Assembly: GCA_937931165.1 (NCBI GenBank)
Contig: CALHCI010000030.1
Coordinates: 1 to 55,854, forward strand
DNA from: an uncultured Granulosicoccaceae bacterium
Lineage (GTDB): Bacteria > Pseudomonadota > Gammaproteobacteria > Granulosicoccales > Granulosicoccaceae
Length of the DNA: 55,854 nucleotides
Direction of reading: 5' to 3'
Under the pieces are notes generated by a model, which was not told the origin of the DNA, ran no database searches, and saw nothing but the letters and a program-made list of their open reading frames with translations. Both the position numbers and the translations under genes were made by a program. Shown in pieces: positions 35,612 through 45,579 of this stretch (position 1 is its first letter; each line of letters opens with the position of its first letter).

Positions 35612-38419
35612 TCAGGCCGTCTTTTTACCAAGCGCTGTCAGGAACCTCGTATTGAGTTTCTCTCTCTGGTCGGCTTCTGCAGGGAAAGATGTCAGCCATT
35701 TTACCTCCAGTGCCTGCACCTGTTCGGTCTTTGAACTCACGGAACGTGAAGTCATTCCCTGCTGTAGTTGTTCCAGCTGATGTTGCATACGTAGTGGTTT
35801 GTCCTCTGCCGGAGTGTCTTGCTCCAACAGGATTTCAAGGTCAATACACAACAGTCGTCGGGCCAGGGTGTTTCCTTCAAAGTCCGGTATTGATCCGGCC
35901 TGCAGGTGCGCAACAATAGAGTCCTTGCGAAGATTCATGGATTTCTTCCACTCTATATTGTCTGATTTGTCACCGTCATCCCATTGATCCAGCAAGCGTT
36001 GAAGGTCTACAGAAACCGCGTCCGGGGTTTGCCCGGCCAGTGCCTCAAGTTGATCGCAGATTGTGGCATTGTGATGGAGCCGCTGTATCTCCTGGTTGCG
36101 CGCCGAGTCAGAATGTTTTTGTCGTTGTTTGTCTAATCCATCTACGGCTCGATTAAAGTCTCGAAACAGGAACTTTTGTTCTTTTTCCGGAAATTCCGGC
36201 AACGATTGAAATTCGTCTTGTAGTTGTTGTAGCGCTTTTTCATCGAAGGTACCGTTGCTGCCGGACTGCTTTAGCTCCTTGATGATCTCCCTGGCGCGAG
36301 TAACGTGTTCAACACTGGCTTTGTACTGCTCACGCTGGTGACCACGGTGTATGCTGTAGATTTCAGAACAGGCCTCGTTAAATTCCTTCCAAAGTCGTTG
36401 GTCATCAGCACGTTTTACTATGCCGGTTCGTCGCCACATGGACTGCAGTCGTTTGACCTGATTAATGCAGTGCTGATTAATCTCTCCTTCGCCAAGCACT
36501 TTAACCTTATCGATGAGATCCTGTTTTTCGCGGTTACCTTCCTCGTAAGCGGGTTCGAGCTTTTCATTGAGGGTTACCAGCACTTCGGTAAATTTTTGTT
36601 CCTGATCAGTGGTCGCTTTACGGTCAAAAACTCTGAGCTTGCGCCACTCGGTTTTTGCCGTACGAATGGTTTTTTCTACCAGTTTCCAGTCAGCGTTTTC
36701 CCAGTCAGTTTTTTCGCTGTAGTCACGCAGCATTTGAAGAATCTCATCGCGAGCGGCGAGCTTTGATTCTTTTTCTGCGCGTTTGTTGGCAAAATATTTT
36801 GCACAGGGTTCAAAGGCGGTGTCAGCGGCGGTTTTAAATCGCGGCCAGTGCTTCTCCTGTGCGGGGCTGGCACCCATGGCTTTCCATTGAGTTTGCAGTT
36901 CTTTTATTCTGTCTGCCTGATCTTTTGGCGCAAGGTTGAGTGCCGGCAGATTTTCCATTTGCTCGCATAAAGCTTCGAGTTTAGGGTCAGTGGCAAATTG
37001 CTTCCAGTCACCCAGATCTGACAGGCGTTTTTCCAAACGCTGCAGTTTCTCGGACAGCGCTGTTTGGTCTTTCGCTGGCAGGCGTGCAATTTTCTTCTGC
37101 AGTCTTTCGTGTATTGATTTTGCAGGCCCCCACTTGTTGGTAGTGATAGCGCTGTTTAGCGAGCCAAATTGCTTGTGGATACTGTTTTTAAGTTCGGTGT
37201 CTGCCTGTGTTTGTTTTTTTACCAGGCTCTCGATGTTTTGCAGCAGGTTAGGCAACTCTGCTGCGTATTGTGGTTGGGATTTGCCGGCTTTGGTCTGTTC
37301 GATCGCTTTCTTTAGCTGCTTTTGAGATTGAATCAGTTGTGCGGTGTTGCTGCCAGTGGTGTCCTGCACAGACGCGTAGGCGCTATGCGCTGCACCGGCG
37401 TTTGCCAGTTGTTGTTCCAGCTTTTTCTGTGTTCGAACGTAGTCCTTTTCAAGGGTTTCGTCGATAGCGGCAGCGTTAGCGTTTAACTGTTGCCACGATT
37501 CTTTGGACTTTTGTAGTTGTGCTTTGGATTTTTCGAGATGTGCTGGTAGCGACTGAACGTCACTTTGCAGAAGTGATTGTTCGGAGGAGGTTAGTTCCCT
37601 GATGCAGGTTTCCAGCGCTGCATGCTGTTCTGCCAGTGCGCGGTTGCTTTCTACTTTTTCAAAAGCCTGCTGTCTGAGCGTTTCATAGTTATTCTTTTGT
37701 TCTGCATCTATTGCAAATTCAATAGCATTCCACTTACTAGCGAACAGATCGTAGCGGTTTGCAAAATTGGGTGACCATACACCATTAGCGAGTTTGTCCA
37801 TCTCATCGATGAGCTTGCTGACTTCCAGTTGCTGTTCTTGTTTTTGCTGCTGATTTTGCTGATGTTCTGAGAGTCTTTCTTTTAATTTTCTGGCAACGAC
37901 TTTGTCTTTGCTTTTGATGCTGCGCCACACTGTATCGACAGCCTCCAGTGATTGCAGCTTCTGAGTGACGATGTCGCGAGTGTCGTGAAAGCGCGTTTCA
38001 ATGGCGATGTCGCTGTAGTCTTCGTCACTGCTGAATTGTGTCAGACCAAACTCGCGTATTGTTGCGTCGTTGTGTAATGCAGTAATCAGTCTGGCGAGAT
38101 GTCGGTTTTCGTTATCTCCAAGGTACTTTGTGATAAGCGCTTTGGTGTCTTCTCCGTCCGGTAGGTGCCTTGCATACTGCCTGGCAGCGGTTTGTTTTAC
38201 TTTGCTACTCGTGTCTTTTCGGCTGGTTTCAAGCAGCAGTGCTGTGTTTTTAATGTTAAGGCATGCGGCGAGGCGTTTTTTTTCAGACGGATCTTTGAGC
38301 AGATCAATATCAGCGTTAAGAGTAACTGTTTGCGATTGTTGTTGTGGCGGGGGGCTGGTAGTAGTTTCCGGCTCCTGCTTCTTATTGCCCCACTTAAGTT
38401 TCTGCAATTTGTTTAGCAT
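35612..38419 (-). CDS. Large DUF349-repeat protein
   Basis: This 935-aa, mostly helical protein carries several copies of the DUF349 domain (for example EKHWPRFKTAADTAFEPCAKYFANKRAEKESKLAARDEI and RRTGIVKRADDQRLWKEFNEACSEIYSIHRGHQREQY). N-terminal residues 55-150 look HEAT-like (LLETSRKDTSSKVKQTAARQYA). Long coiled-coil sections lie between. Relatives in proteobacteria and actinobacteria are large scaffold proteins, and some are linked to stress or envelope control, but the role here is unknown. It begins 33 nt after leuB, so it may be read with the leu genes. Confidence 0.88.
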   Translation of the reverse strand: MLNKLQKLKWGNKKQEPETTTSPPPQQQSQTVTLNADIDLLKDPSEKKRLAACLNIKNTALLLETSRKDTSSKVKQTAARQYARHLPDGEDTKALITKYLGDNENRHLARLITALHNDATIREFGLTQFSSDEDYSDIAIETRFHDTRDIVTQKLQSLEAVDTVWRSIKSKDKVVARKLKERLSEHQQNQQQKQEQQLEVSKLIDEMDKLANGVWSPNFANRYDLFASKWNAIEFAIDAEQKNNYETLRQQAFEKVESNRALAEQHAALETCIRELTSSEQSLLQSDVQSLPAHLEKSKAQLQKSKESWQQLNANAAAIDETLEKDYVRTQKKLEQQLANAGAAHSAYASVQDTTGSNTAQLIQSQKQLKKAIEQTKAGKSQPQYAAELPNLLQNIESLVKKQTQADTELKNSIHKQFGSLNSAITTNKWGPAKSIHERLQKKIARLPAKDQTALSEKLQRLEKRLSDLGDWKQFATDPKLEALCEQMENLPALNLAPKDQADRIKELQTQWKAMGASPAQEKHWPRFKTAADTAFEPCAKYFANKRAEKESKLAARDEILQMLRDYSEKTDWENADWKLVEKTIRTAKTEWRKLRVFDRKATTDQEQKFTEVLVTLNEKLEPAYEEGNREKQDLIDKVKVLGEGEINQHCINQVKRLQSMWRRTGIVKRADDQRLWKEFNEACSEIYSIHRGHQREQYKASVEHVTRAREIIKELKQSGSNGTFDEKALQQLQDEFQSLPEFPEKEQKFLFRDFNRAVDGLDKQRQKHSDSARNQEIQRLHHNATICDQLEALAGQTPDAVSVDLQRLLDQWDDGDKSDNIEWKKSMNLRKDSIVAHLQAGSIPDFEGNTLARRLLCIDLEILLEQDTPAEDKPLRMQHQLEQLQQGMTSRSVSSKTEQVQALEVKWLTSFPAEADQREKLNTRFLTALGKKTA

Positions 38420-38452
38420 AGCCGGAGTCTTCCGTTGTACATCGATAAATTT

Positions 38453-39562
38453 TTACGCAGCAGTCTGCAGGTTGCCGAGCGCCGTTACGATAGCATCACC
38501 CATGTCACTGGTGGATACCGGGTTAACACCCTTTGCTGCGATATCGACAGTTCGAATGTTTTGATCCAGCACGTTGTCTACAGCTTGTTCAAGCAGGTCT
38601 GCGTTTTCGTTGTCATCAAATGAGTATCGTAAACACATAGCAAATGAGAGCACAGTGGCCAGTGGATTAGCCTTGCCCTGGCCGGCAATATCCGGAGCGG
38701 ATCCGTGTACCGGTTCGTACAGGGCTGCGCGCTTTCCGTTAATCGCAGCACCTAGTGATGCTGATGGCAGCATGCCAAGTGAACCGGTGAGCATCGCGGC
38801 GCAGTCAGACAGGATGTCACCAAACAGGTTGTCGGTGGCGATAACATCAAACTGTTTTGGCTGCCGCACCAGTTGCATGGCACAGTTGTCTGCGTACATG
38901 TGTTCGAGTGTGATGTCCGGGTATTCCTTACCAACACGCGTTGCAATTTCTCGCCAGAAAACACCAGACTCCATTACATTGGCTTTCTCTACGGAATGTA
39001 CTTTGCCATTGCGTTTGGCCGCAAGTTCGAAGCCTGCATGTAGCAGACGTTCAATTTCACTTTCAAAGTAAACCTGCGTGTCGAAGCCTCGCCGGCGACC
39101 GTCGGGCAGGGTTTCTATGCCTCTGGGTTCTCCAAAATACACACCGGCGGTAAGTTCACGGAGGATCAGAATATCAAGCCCTGACACCAGATCTTCGTGT
39201 AGTGATGATGCTGAAGCCAGTGCAGGGCGACAGGTAGCCGGGCGCAGATTGGCAAACAGATCCAGTTCTTTGCGCAGCGTCAGCAGTCCTGCCTCGGGGC
39301 GCAGGTGCCTTTCCACGTTATCCCACTGTGGTCCACCGACTGAACCCATGACGATGGCATCCACTGATTTGGCTGTGGTGAGTGTTTCGTCGGCCAGTGG
39401 TTTGCCGTAGCGTTCATAGGCAGCGCCGCCAAGGTCGTCTTCGGTGATATTAAAGTTGTAGCCACGGTTATTCCCGAACCAGTCAATGACTTTGCGAAGT
39501 TCAACAACAACTTCCGGGCCGATGCCATCGCCGGGCAGCAGCAATAGTGATGCGTCTTTCAT
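38453..39562 (-). CDS. leuB: 3-isopropylmalate dehydrogenase
   Basis: This 369-aa cytoplasmic enzyme oxidises and decarboxylates 3-isopropylmalate with NAD in leucine synthesis. It has [15 protein letters not shown] at the start, the substrate-binding [21 protein letters not shown]-type [16 protein letters not shown], the [10 protein letters not shown] motif, [29 protein letters not shown], and [17 protein letters not shown]. Length is standard. It lies 10 nt after leuD. Confidence 0.97.
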   Translation of the reverse strand: MKDASLLLLPGDGIGPEVVVELRKVIDWFGNNRGYNFNITEDDLGGAAYERYGKPLADETLTTAKSVDAIVMGSVGGPQWDNVERHLRPEAGLLTLRKELDLFANLRPATCRPALASASSLHEDLVSGLDILILRELTAGVYFGEPRGIETLPDGRRRGFDTQVYFESEIERLLHAGFELAAKRNGKVHSVEKANVMESGVFWREIATRVGKEYPDITLEHMYADNCAMQLVRQPKQFDVIATDNLFGDILSDCAAMLTGSLGMLPSASLGAAINGKRAALYEPVHGSAPDIAGQGKANPLATVLSFAMCLRYSFDDNENADLLEQAVDNVLDQNIRTVDIAAKGVNPVSTSDMGDAIVTALGNLQTAA

Positions 39563-39572
39563 GTGTTTTCTC

Positions 39573-40193
39573 TTAACCTGCGGCAGGGTTCAGCCAGCTA
39601 TGCGCATTGTTGGTGTTGGTTTCGTATTGATCAATTGATTGCGCTTTTTCGAGTGTCAGGGCAATTTCATCGAGCCCGTTCAGCAGACAATGTTTGCGAA
39701 AATCGTCTATTTCAAAAGTGTGTTCTTTGCCGTCCGGTGCCGTGACTGTTTGTGATTCAAGGTCGACTGAGAATACCGCGTTAGAACCGAATTCGGCTTG
39801 CTCGGTGAGTTCATCAATTTGTTCTTGTGGCAGTCTGATGAGGAGCATGCCGTTTTTAAACGCATTGTTGTAAAAAATATCTGAAAAGCTCGGTGCGATA
39901 ACGCAACGGATGCCAAAGTCTTCAATTGCCCAGGCCGCATGTTCACGGGAAGAGCCACAACCGAAGTTGTCACCGGCAATAAGAATTTTTGCGTCTTTGT
40001 AAGCTTCTTTATTCAGTACAAAATCCGGGTTGTCTGTACCGTCATCGTTGTAACGCATGGAGTGGAACAGTCCTTTGCCAAGACCGCTGCGTCCGATCGT
40101 TTTCAGGTATTGCTTGGGAATGATCATGTCGGTGTCAACATTGATCATAGGCATTGGTGCTGCCACGCCGGATAACTCTTTAAGTGCCTTCAT
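39573..40193 (-). CDS. leuD: 3-isopropylmalate dehydratase small subunit
   Basis: This 206-aa subunit completes isopropylmalate isomerase with LeuC. Family pattern: [25 protein letters not shown], then [50 protein letters not shown]. Its ATG overlaps the leuC stop by 4 nt, so it is translationally coupled. Confidence 0.97.
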   Translation of the reverse strand: MKALKELSGVAAPMPMINVDTDMIIPKQYLKTIGRSGLGKGLFHSMRYNDDGTDNPDFVLNKEAYKDAKILIAGDNFGCGSSREHAAWAIEDFGIRCVIAPSFSDIFYNNAFKNGMLLIRLPQEQIDELTEQAEFGSNAVFSVDLESQTVTAPDGKEHTFEIDDFRKHCLLNGLDEIALTLEKAQSIDQYETNTNNAHSWLNPAAG

Positions 40194-41611
40194 GCCGGCG
40201 CTCCTGCAGTGTCGAGCGTGCGGACATCAGTAAGACGCCCGGTGACTGCCGCCGCTGCTGCCATTGCCGGAGACATCAGATGGGTGCGACCACCGTGCCC
40301 CTGCCGCCCCTCGAAGTTTCGATTAGAGGTAGATGCACAGCGTTCTCCGGGTTCCAGGCGATCAGGGTTCATACCGAGGCACATACTGCAACCGGGCTCT
40401 CTCCAGTCGAAGCCGGCTTCTTTAAGAATGGCTGCAATGCCTTCTTCTTCGGCTTGTGACTTTACCAGTCCTGAACCGGGTACCACCATCGCATCCACGT
40501 TGGGTGCAATCTTGCGGCCTTCCACCACACGCGCGACTTCACGAAGGTCTTCAATGCGGCCATTGGTACATGAACCGATAAAGACTTTGTCGATGGGGAT
40601 TTCAGTCATTGGCGTGCCAGCGGTTAAACCCATGTATTCCAGCGCCCGCGCAGCCGAGGACTGTTTGTGTTCGTCTGAGAAACTCATCGGCTCCGGCACG
40701 CTATCAGTAATGGCGATGGCATCTTCCGGTGAGGTGCCCCAGGTCACGATTGGCGCAATACTCGTGGCGTCTATCTCTATTACTTTATCGAAATGCGCAC
40801 CTTCATCACTATGCAGTGTTTTCCAGTAGGCGACGGCGGCATCCCAGTCGGCACCCTTTGGCGCTTTTGGTCGACCTTTCAGGTAGGCATAGGTTTTTTC
40901 GTCCGGGGCAACCAGCCCGGCTCTTGCACCACCTTCGATGGCCATGTTGCATAGCGTCATACGGCCTTCCATTGAGAGATCGCGTATGGCCTCGCCACTG
41001 TACTCAATGACATGCCCGGTACCACCAGCCGTGCCGGTGTGTGCAATGATCGCCAGTGTCAGGTCTTTTGCGGTGATGCCGGCGGGTAGTTTGCCGTTAA
41101 CCTTCACCAGCATATTTTTTGATTTGTTTTGCAGCAAAGTTTGCGATGCGAGCACGTGCTCTACTTCGGAGGTGCCAATGCCATGTGCCAACGCACCAAA
41201 CGCTCCGTGAGTTGCGGTGTGTGAGTCACCGCAGACTACGGTTGTGCCGGGTAGTGTGAACCCTTGTTCGGGGCCGATGATATGCACAATTCCCTGGCGC
41301 TGATCGAGTTCGTCGTAGTATTCGACGCCAAACTCTTTGGTATTTGCAGCAAGTGTATCCATCTGCAGCTTGCTTTCAGGGTCGTCGATTCCCTGGCTGC
41401 GATCAGTGGTAGGGATGTTGTGATCTACTACTGCAAGCGTTAGCTCCGGTCTGCGTACCGGTCTGTCGTTGAGGCGCAAGCCTTCGAACGCCTGCGCGCT
41501 GGTCACTTCGTGCACCAGGTGTCTGTCGATGTAGATAAGGCAGGTGCCGTCGGGCTCAGTGCTTACAACATGAGCATCCCATATCTTGTCGTAAAGTGTT
41601 TTTGATGGCAA
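40190..41611 (-). CDS. leuC: 3-isopropylmalate dehydratase large subunit
   Basis: This 473-aa iron-sulfur enzyme isomerises 2- to 3-isopropylmalate. It has [63 protein letters not shown], the cluster cysteines in [14 protein letters not shown] and [11 protein letters not shown], and the [30 protein letters not shown] tail, all family signatures (quoted in short parts). Start: TTG 41611 is chosen because the family begins near [11 protein letters not shown]; an open frame 35 codons further upstream is low-complexity and unsupported. GAGG lies nine bases upstream. Confidence 0.95.
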   Translation of the reverse strand: MPSKTLYDKIWDAHVVSTEPDGTCLIYIDRHLVHEVTSAQAFEGLRLNDRPVRRPELTLAVVDHNIPTTDRSQGIDDPESKLQMDTLAANTKEFGVEYYDELDQRQGIVHIIGPEQGFTLPGTTVVCGDSHTATHGAFGALAHGIGTSEVEHVLASQTLLQNKSKNMLVKVNGKLPAGITAKDLTLAIIAHTGTAGGTGHVIEYSGEAIRDLSMEGRMTLCNMAIEGGARAGLVAPDEKTYAYLKGRPKAPKGADWDAAVAYWKTLHSDEGAHFDKVIEIDATSIAPIVTWGTSPEDAIAITDSVPEPMSFSDEHKQSSAARALEYMGLTAGTPMTEIPIDKVFIGSCTNGRIEDLREVARVVEGRKIAPNVDAMVVPGSGLVKSQAEEEGIAAILKEAGFDWREPGCSMCLGMNPDRLEPGERCASTSNRNFEGRQGHGGRTHLMSPAMAAAAAVTGRLTDVRTLDTAGAPA

Positions 41612-41749
41612 AGAAGGAGGCCTCTTGAGACGTCGGAAAGCGCGCACTGCACAGTGGCGCCATTCAAAAGGCTTATGGTAGTTGGCAGCAGCGGGCGCTG
41701 CAATGCCCGAGGGCACTTAGTCAGTCTGCGTGGCAGATTTGTCGAGTGG

Positions 41750-41793
41750 ATTATTCATGGTTTGGCGTGTAACCACACCAAACCGTGAATAAT
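41750..41793. other. Long hairpin in the leuC upstream region
   Basis: ATTATTCATGGTTTGG (41750-41765) pairs with CCAAACCGTGAATAAT (41778-41793), one mismatch or G-U, and the loop adds GTGT/ACAC-like pairing. It lies between the 43-aa ORF and leuC on the minus strand. It could be a terminator of that ORF or part of leu regulation. No T-run and no leucine-rich leader peptide are seen. Confidence 0.65.
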
Positions 41794-41824
41794 CAGCGTT
41801 GTTAAATAAAGTGCGCTGTGTTGG

Positions 41825-41956
41825 TTAGCTTAGGGTGCCAAGGTAAAGCATCACTGCGACGGCCAGAATAGTGATGGTTCCGCCGGCAATAGCAACCAGT
41901 TGCATACTGTTGCTGGTAGACCGTCTTTGCGCTCTCAGCGCGTCTGCGTTTCTCAT
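41825..41956 (-). CDS. Small single-pass membrane protein (43 aa)
   Basis: ATG 41956 to TAA 41825 encodes a 43-aa peptide beginning MRNADALRAQRRSTSNS, basic, then one hydrophobic helix (QLVAIAGGTITILAVAVMLYLG). A perfect AGGAGG is seven bases upstream, strong evidence of translation. Positive-inside rule gives N-in, C-out. It is upstream of leuC but separated by a long hairpin. No family recognised. Confidence 0.75.
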   Translation of the reverse strand: MRNADALRAQRRSTSNSMQLVAIAGGTITILAVAVMLYLGTLS

Positions 41957-42289
41957 TAGATACCTCCTGAAGTGCCGTGGAAAATTAAATTAACCACAGG
42001 CCCTGGTGAGCCATCGAACGAGTGTGAACGGAAATTACGGAATGGTTTGTAAAGTGTTGCACATTTTAAACAGTTTCTATCACATTGGTTCAAATTCTAC
42101 GACGAGAGCCAGTGGATTCGGGCAATTACGGAGTGTTGGGAAACTGTACGATTTTTAAACGGAATTATGTCCGATGGAATACCGTCAAATCTGTGAATCA
42201 GATTAGTGACAAATAATTAGGCTTCAGTTAAGGTGTGGGGAATTTACAACACCGATACGATTTTTGTATGGGTTTCAGGAGCTTTTAGA
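41957..42289. other. Intergenic region between two divergent small ORFs
   Basis: 333 bases without a gene. It contains an inverted repeat AATCTG-N5-CAGATT (42188-42204), and two loosely similar stretches starting AATTACGGA at 42033 and 42124 (91 bp apart). A TACGAT (42256-42261) upstream of the next ORF could be a -10. These are only hints of promoters and operators for the flanking small genes. Confidence 0.5.
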
Positions 42290-42361
42290 ATGTCTTTGCT
42301 TATCTGTGCCGCGATAGCATTTCTGTGCCTGACCGCAATATCGAGACGGTCAGACCCCTAA
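42290..42361 (+). CDS. Very small hydrophobic peptide (23 aa)
   Basis: ATG 42290 to TAA 42359-42361 encodes MSLLICAAIAFLCLTAISRRSDP. An AGGAG site lies eight bases upstream. The peptide looks like a single membrane-spanning helix with a basic, polar C terminus. It may be a type I toxin-like or regulatory micropeptide, or a leader, but no antisense partner was identified. Too short for a firm claim. Confidence 0.45.
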   Translation: MSLLICAAIAFLCLTAISRRSDP

Positions 42362-42490
42362 TGACCGCCCAAAGACGAGCGGTGCAATTGTAAACTAATG
42401 TGTACGAACTTTGATTGCACAACTCCCAAATACCGTCTTTCCAAGCGCTTGTGAAATCAAAGGAACAGCATTTCCTGATCTGGCTAGCGC

Positions 42491-42592
42491 CTAGGAGCCG
42501 ATAATTGGCATCCCTTCAACAAACCAGAATGTGATAAACAGTAATACAGCCAGAATGGCCAGTGTTGTGATGACTTTCGCGTCAGTTAGCAT
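42491..42592 (-). CDS. Small single-pass membrane protein (33 aa)
   Basis: ATG 42592 to TAG 42491 encodes 33 residues: MLTDAKVITTLAILAVLLFI then TFWFVEGMPIIGS, one clear hydrophobic helix with a short C-terminal tail. GAGGA lies six bases upstream. Function unknown. With the other two tiny hydrophobic ORFs it forms a cluster within 770 bp. Confidence 0.65.
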   Translation of the reverse strand: MLTDAKVITTLAILAVLLFITFWFVEGMPIIGS

Positions 42593-42681
42593 TTTACGTC
42601 CTCGAGCAAAATCGATAGGGAATGGTCAGCATTCGGCTGACATAATAGAGTCTTAAGCAGCTTTAAGACCAAAGACCCCCG

Positions 42682-44118
42682 ATGACACCAGACGAATTTA
42701 GACAAGCCGGTCACGAAATCATTGAATTGATCGCAAAATATCGGGAAGAAATAGAGAAGTATCCGGTTCGCAGCAATGCCGCTGTTGGTGAAGTTTTACA
42801 GAAACTTCCGGAAAATCCGCCCAAAGACGGCGAATCTGCGGCAAAAATCATCGAAGACGTTAAACATTTGCTAATGCCGCATCTGACCCATTGGCAGCAT
42901 CCGTCGTTTCATGCCTACTTTCCCGCCAATGCTGAATTATCTTCGGTTTTAGGCGATTTACTAAGCTCCGGGCTCGGGCAACTTGGCCTGAACTGGCAAT
43001 CCAGCCCTCCGCTGACTGAGGTAGAGCAACTCACCTGTGACTGGATGAGGCAGGCGCTCGGATTGTCTGAAGAATGGCACGGTGTTATTCAGGATACCGC
43101 GTCGACAGCCACCCTGGTGGCGTTGCTGTCAGCACGGGAAAAATCATCGCAGTTCGCGCAAATGGGAAAAGGGATGCGCAGCGCTGAAGATCTGATGGTT
43201 TATTCGTCGTGTCAGGGGCACAGTTCTATCGTTAAAGCGGCGCTGCTGGCGGGTTTTGGGCAGGAGTCAGTTCGGTCCTGTAAGGTAAATACGGATTTTT
43301 CCATTAACATCGATGCGCTGCGGGAGTCGCTTGCTGCTGATGTTGCCGCTGGTCGAAAACCCTGTGCCATTGTGGGGTGCACCGGCACAACGGCAACCAC
43401 CGCCATGGACGATATCACCGCGCTGGCAGCGCTTGCGAAAACCTATGACTGCTGGCTGCATGTAGATGGGGCGATGGCAGGGAGCGCCATGATACTTCCG
43501 GAGATGCGTTTGCTTTGGGATGGCGTCGAGCAGGCAGATTCCATCGTTTTTAATCCCCACAAATGGCTTGGGACGGTGTTTGATTGTTCGGTCTACTACG
43601 TGAAAGATCCGGAGCATCTGATTCGAGTGATGAGCACTAATCCCACTTATCTGCAAACCAGTGCTGATGGTGAAGCACCTAATTACAGAGACTGGGGGAT
43701 CCCGTTGGGGCGGAGATTCCGTTCCATGAAGCTTTGGTGGCTGCTGCGTTCTGAAGGTATTTCCGGATTGCAGGCACGGTTGCGGCGCGATATTGCAAAC
43801 GCGCAGTGGCTTGAACAGCAGATCATCGACGCAGTGGACTGGCGGCTGGTTGCACCGGTTGCGTTGCAAACGGTTTGCGTTGTTCATCAGCCGCCGCATA
43901 TCACCAACCCGGAGCAACTCGATGATCACACGCAACGCTGGTGTGAGGCAATCAACAGCAGTGGTAAGGCGATGTTAACACCGGCGAAACTCACCCGGGC
44001 CGATGGGCAATCATTATGGATGGTGCGTATATCGATTGGTGCGCTCGCCACTGAGCGCCGTCATATTGAAAAGCTATGGCAGGTATTGCAATCGGCAGTG
44101 GCAGACCAGCCACACTGA
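42682..44118 (+). CDS. PLP-dependent group II amino-acid decarboxylase
   Basis: This 478-aa protein belongs to the aromatic-L-amino-acid/histidine decarboxylase type. PLP lysine is in FNPHKWLG (about 292-299); the PLP ring/Asp region is WLHVDGAMAGSAMILPE; the conserved HPSFHAYFPAN and QDTASTATLVAL segments are near the N terminus. It decarboxylates an aromatic or related amino acid; which one is not decided. Start: ATG 42682 fits the family N terminus (PDEFRQAGHEIIELI). No operon partner is close. Confidence 0.92.
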   Translation: MTPDEFRQAGHEIIELIAKYREEIEKYPVRSNAAVGEVLQKLPENPPKDGESAAKIIEDVKHLLMPHLTHWQHPSFHAYFPANAELSSVLGDLLSSGLGQLGLNWQSSPPLTEVEQLTCDWMRQALGLSEEWHGVIQDTASTATLVALLSAREKSSQFAQMGKGMRSAEDLMVYSSCQGHSSIVKAALLAGFGQESVRSCKVNTDFSINIDALRESLAADVAAGRKPCAIVGCTGTTATTAMDDITALAALAKTYDCWLHVDGAMAGSAMILPEMRLLWDGVEQADSIVFNPHKWLGTVFDCSVYYVKDPEHLIRVMSTNPTYLQTSADGEAPNYRDWGIPLGRRFRSMKLWWLLRSEGISGLQARLRRDIANAQWLEQQIIDAVDWRLVAPVALQTVCVVHQPPHITNPEQLDDHTQRWCEAINSSGKAMLTPAKLTRADGQSLWMVRISIGALATERRHIEKLWQVLQSAVADQPH

Positions 44119-44163
44119 ATCACTGCCAGTGTTGAACCAAGTCTGTTGTTTTTACAGAGTATT

Positions 44164-44280
44164 AGCCACGGCAGATACGCTTCCCGGCGCTTAGACGCCG
44201 ACCCTCTCACACATATGGTCACAAGTGGGAGGGTAATATCTTGCGCTTTACGACACCCTCATTGCGTTGCAAGTGTCGTA
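44164..44280 (+). other. Repeated structured element, copy 1 (upstream of mltA)
   Basis: Shares AGCCACGGCAGA and AAGTGGGAGGGTAATATC with copy 2 in the same order. Two hairpins: ACCCTCTCAC (44201-44210) with GTGGGAGGGT (44225-44234), and TACGACAC (44249-44256) with GTGTCGTA (44273-44280). It ends 40 nt before the mltA start and lies on the coding strand. Likely a 5'-leader RNA or dispersed intergenic repeat. Confidence 0.7.
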
Positions 44281-44320
44281 TCGTGCGTAAACGTTTTACA
44301 CTAGCCGTCTTACAGTCACG

Positions 44321-45454
44321 TTGAACTTGCTGATGTTAATCTCAGACTTTCCGCTCCGCCGAATTGTTGTTGCCTTTTTACTACTCTGCTTAAGCGGATG
44401 CGGTTTTTTGTTTCAGCGCGAACCCGGTATCGGTAAACCGGTAACATGGAACAAACTCGATGCCTGGCGGCAAGACAACGTACTTGAAGCGTTGCCCGCG
44501 TTGCTGCAACAGTGCCCCCGGTTAAAGAAAGAAGCCTCATGGAAAGCGGTCTGTGATGCGGCGATGGCACTTGAAAATCCGACTGCACAGCAAGTTAGAA
44601 ATTTCTTTGAAAGTCAGTTCAGGCCACATCGTATCTACGGTAAAAACGGTACAAAAGAAGGGTTGATCACCGGCTATTACGAGCCATTGCTGTCGGGTAG
44701 TTTTACGCGATCTTCACGCTATGCGTATCCACTCTATGCACCACCGGAAGATATGCTGACCATAGAGCTGGATTCCTTATACCCGAAGCTTAAAGGTATG
44801 CGTTTGCGCGGGCGTGTGGTCGGAAACAAAGTCGTGCCATATCACTCGCGTGAATCAATAGATGGTGAGGAAGCGCCTCTGGCCGGTGGCGAGATACTCT
44901 GGGTTGACGATCCTTACGGGTCGTTTTTTTTGCAAATACAGGGATCAGGTCGCGTCAAACTCGAGGATGATTCCATTGTCGGTGTTAACTACGCTAACCA
45001 AAACGGCCATCCGTATTTTGCGGTGGGAAAAACACTGGTAGAAAAAGGAGAGTTGCCACTCGATGACGTCAGTCTGTTTACGATTAAAGCATGGTTGCGA
45101 GCTAACCCGGACCGCGCAGATGAAGTACTGAACACCAATCCGAGTTATGTGTTTTTTCATTTGCGTGAAAACGCCGAGGAAAACGCAAGAGGATCATTGA
45201 ACGTGCCTTTAACGGCAATGCGGAGTCTGGCCGTAGATAAGAAAGTTATCCCGCTGGGCACACCGGTTTGGGTGGAAACCACATTGCCTGACGGTTCAAA
45301 GTACCACCGTCTGATGATGGCACAGGATACCGGTGGCGCGATCAGAGGGCCGGTGCGTGCAGATATTTTCTTTGGCGCAGGCGCAGATGCAGAGAGACTT
45401 GCCGGTGAAATGAAGCAGCGCGGTAAGATGTTTGCGCTGCTGCCGGCCAATTAG
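44321..45454 (+). CDS. mltA: Membrane-bound lytic murein transglycosylase A
   Basis: This 377-aa outer-membrane lipoprotein cleaves peptidoglycan. It has a lipoprotein signal ending LLLCLSGC. The MltA domain follows (RNFFESQFRPHRIYGKNGTKEGLITGYYEPLLSGS), then the 3D domain with the catalytic Asp in MMAQDTGGAIRGPVRADIFFGAG. Start is uncertain: TTG 44321 or ATG 44333 (MLISDFPLRR), both without a good ribosome site. The structured element precedes it. Confidence 0.93.
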   Translation: MNLLMLISDFPLRRIVVAFLLLCLSGCGFLFQREPGIGKPVTWNKLDAWRQDNVLEALPALLQQCPRLKKEASWKAVCDAAMALENPTAQQVRNFFESQFRPHRIYGKNGTKEGLITGYYEPLLSGSFTRSSRYAYPLYAPPEDMLTIELDSLYPKLKGMRLRGRVVGNKVVPYHSRESIDGEEAPLAGGEILWVDDPYGSFFLQIQGSGRVKLEDDSIVGVNYANQNGHPYFAVGKTLVEKGELPLDDVSLFTIKAWLRANPDRADEVLNTNPSYVFFHLRENAEENARGSLNVPLTAMRSLAVDKKVIPLGTPVWVETTLPDGSKYHRLMMAQDTGGAIRGPVRADIFFGAGADAERLAGEMKQRGKMFALLPAN

Positions 45455-45514
45455 TCAATGAATAGCTACGGTTTGCGGGCAGGCATAACCTTGAAATCCG
45501 GCGGTTAACACCTA

Positions 45515-45548
45515 CCTTTTAGTGGAGCTTGCCTTTTAGTGGAGGTTG
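45515..45548. repeat. 17-bp tandem repeat downstream of mltA
   Basis: CCTTTTAGTGGAGCTTG (45515-45531) and CCTTTTAGTGGAGGTTG (45532-45548) are adjacent copies differing at one base. They lie just before copy 2 of the structured element. The 321 bases between mltA and the stomatin gene hold no other gene. Confidence 0.9.
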
Positions 45549-45579
45549 AAGTAGTTGGGTGTCGCATAAAACGAGCATC

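Noticed and set aside
40209-40829. 206-codon plus-strand open frame opposite leuC
   Set aside because: It is fully antisense to leuC and its composition is rich in Ser and Pro, as expected of a shadow frame.
41612-41716. Longer leuC start giving 508 aa
   Set aside because: The extra 35 residues are low-complexity and the family starts at the KTLYDKIWD segment; the TTG at 41611 with GAGG upstream is adequate.
43267-43935. 222-codon minus-strand open frame opposite the PLP decarboxylase gene
   Set aside because: Antisense to a well-supported enzyme gene, with no motif of its own.
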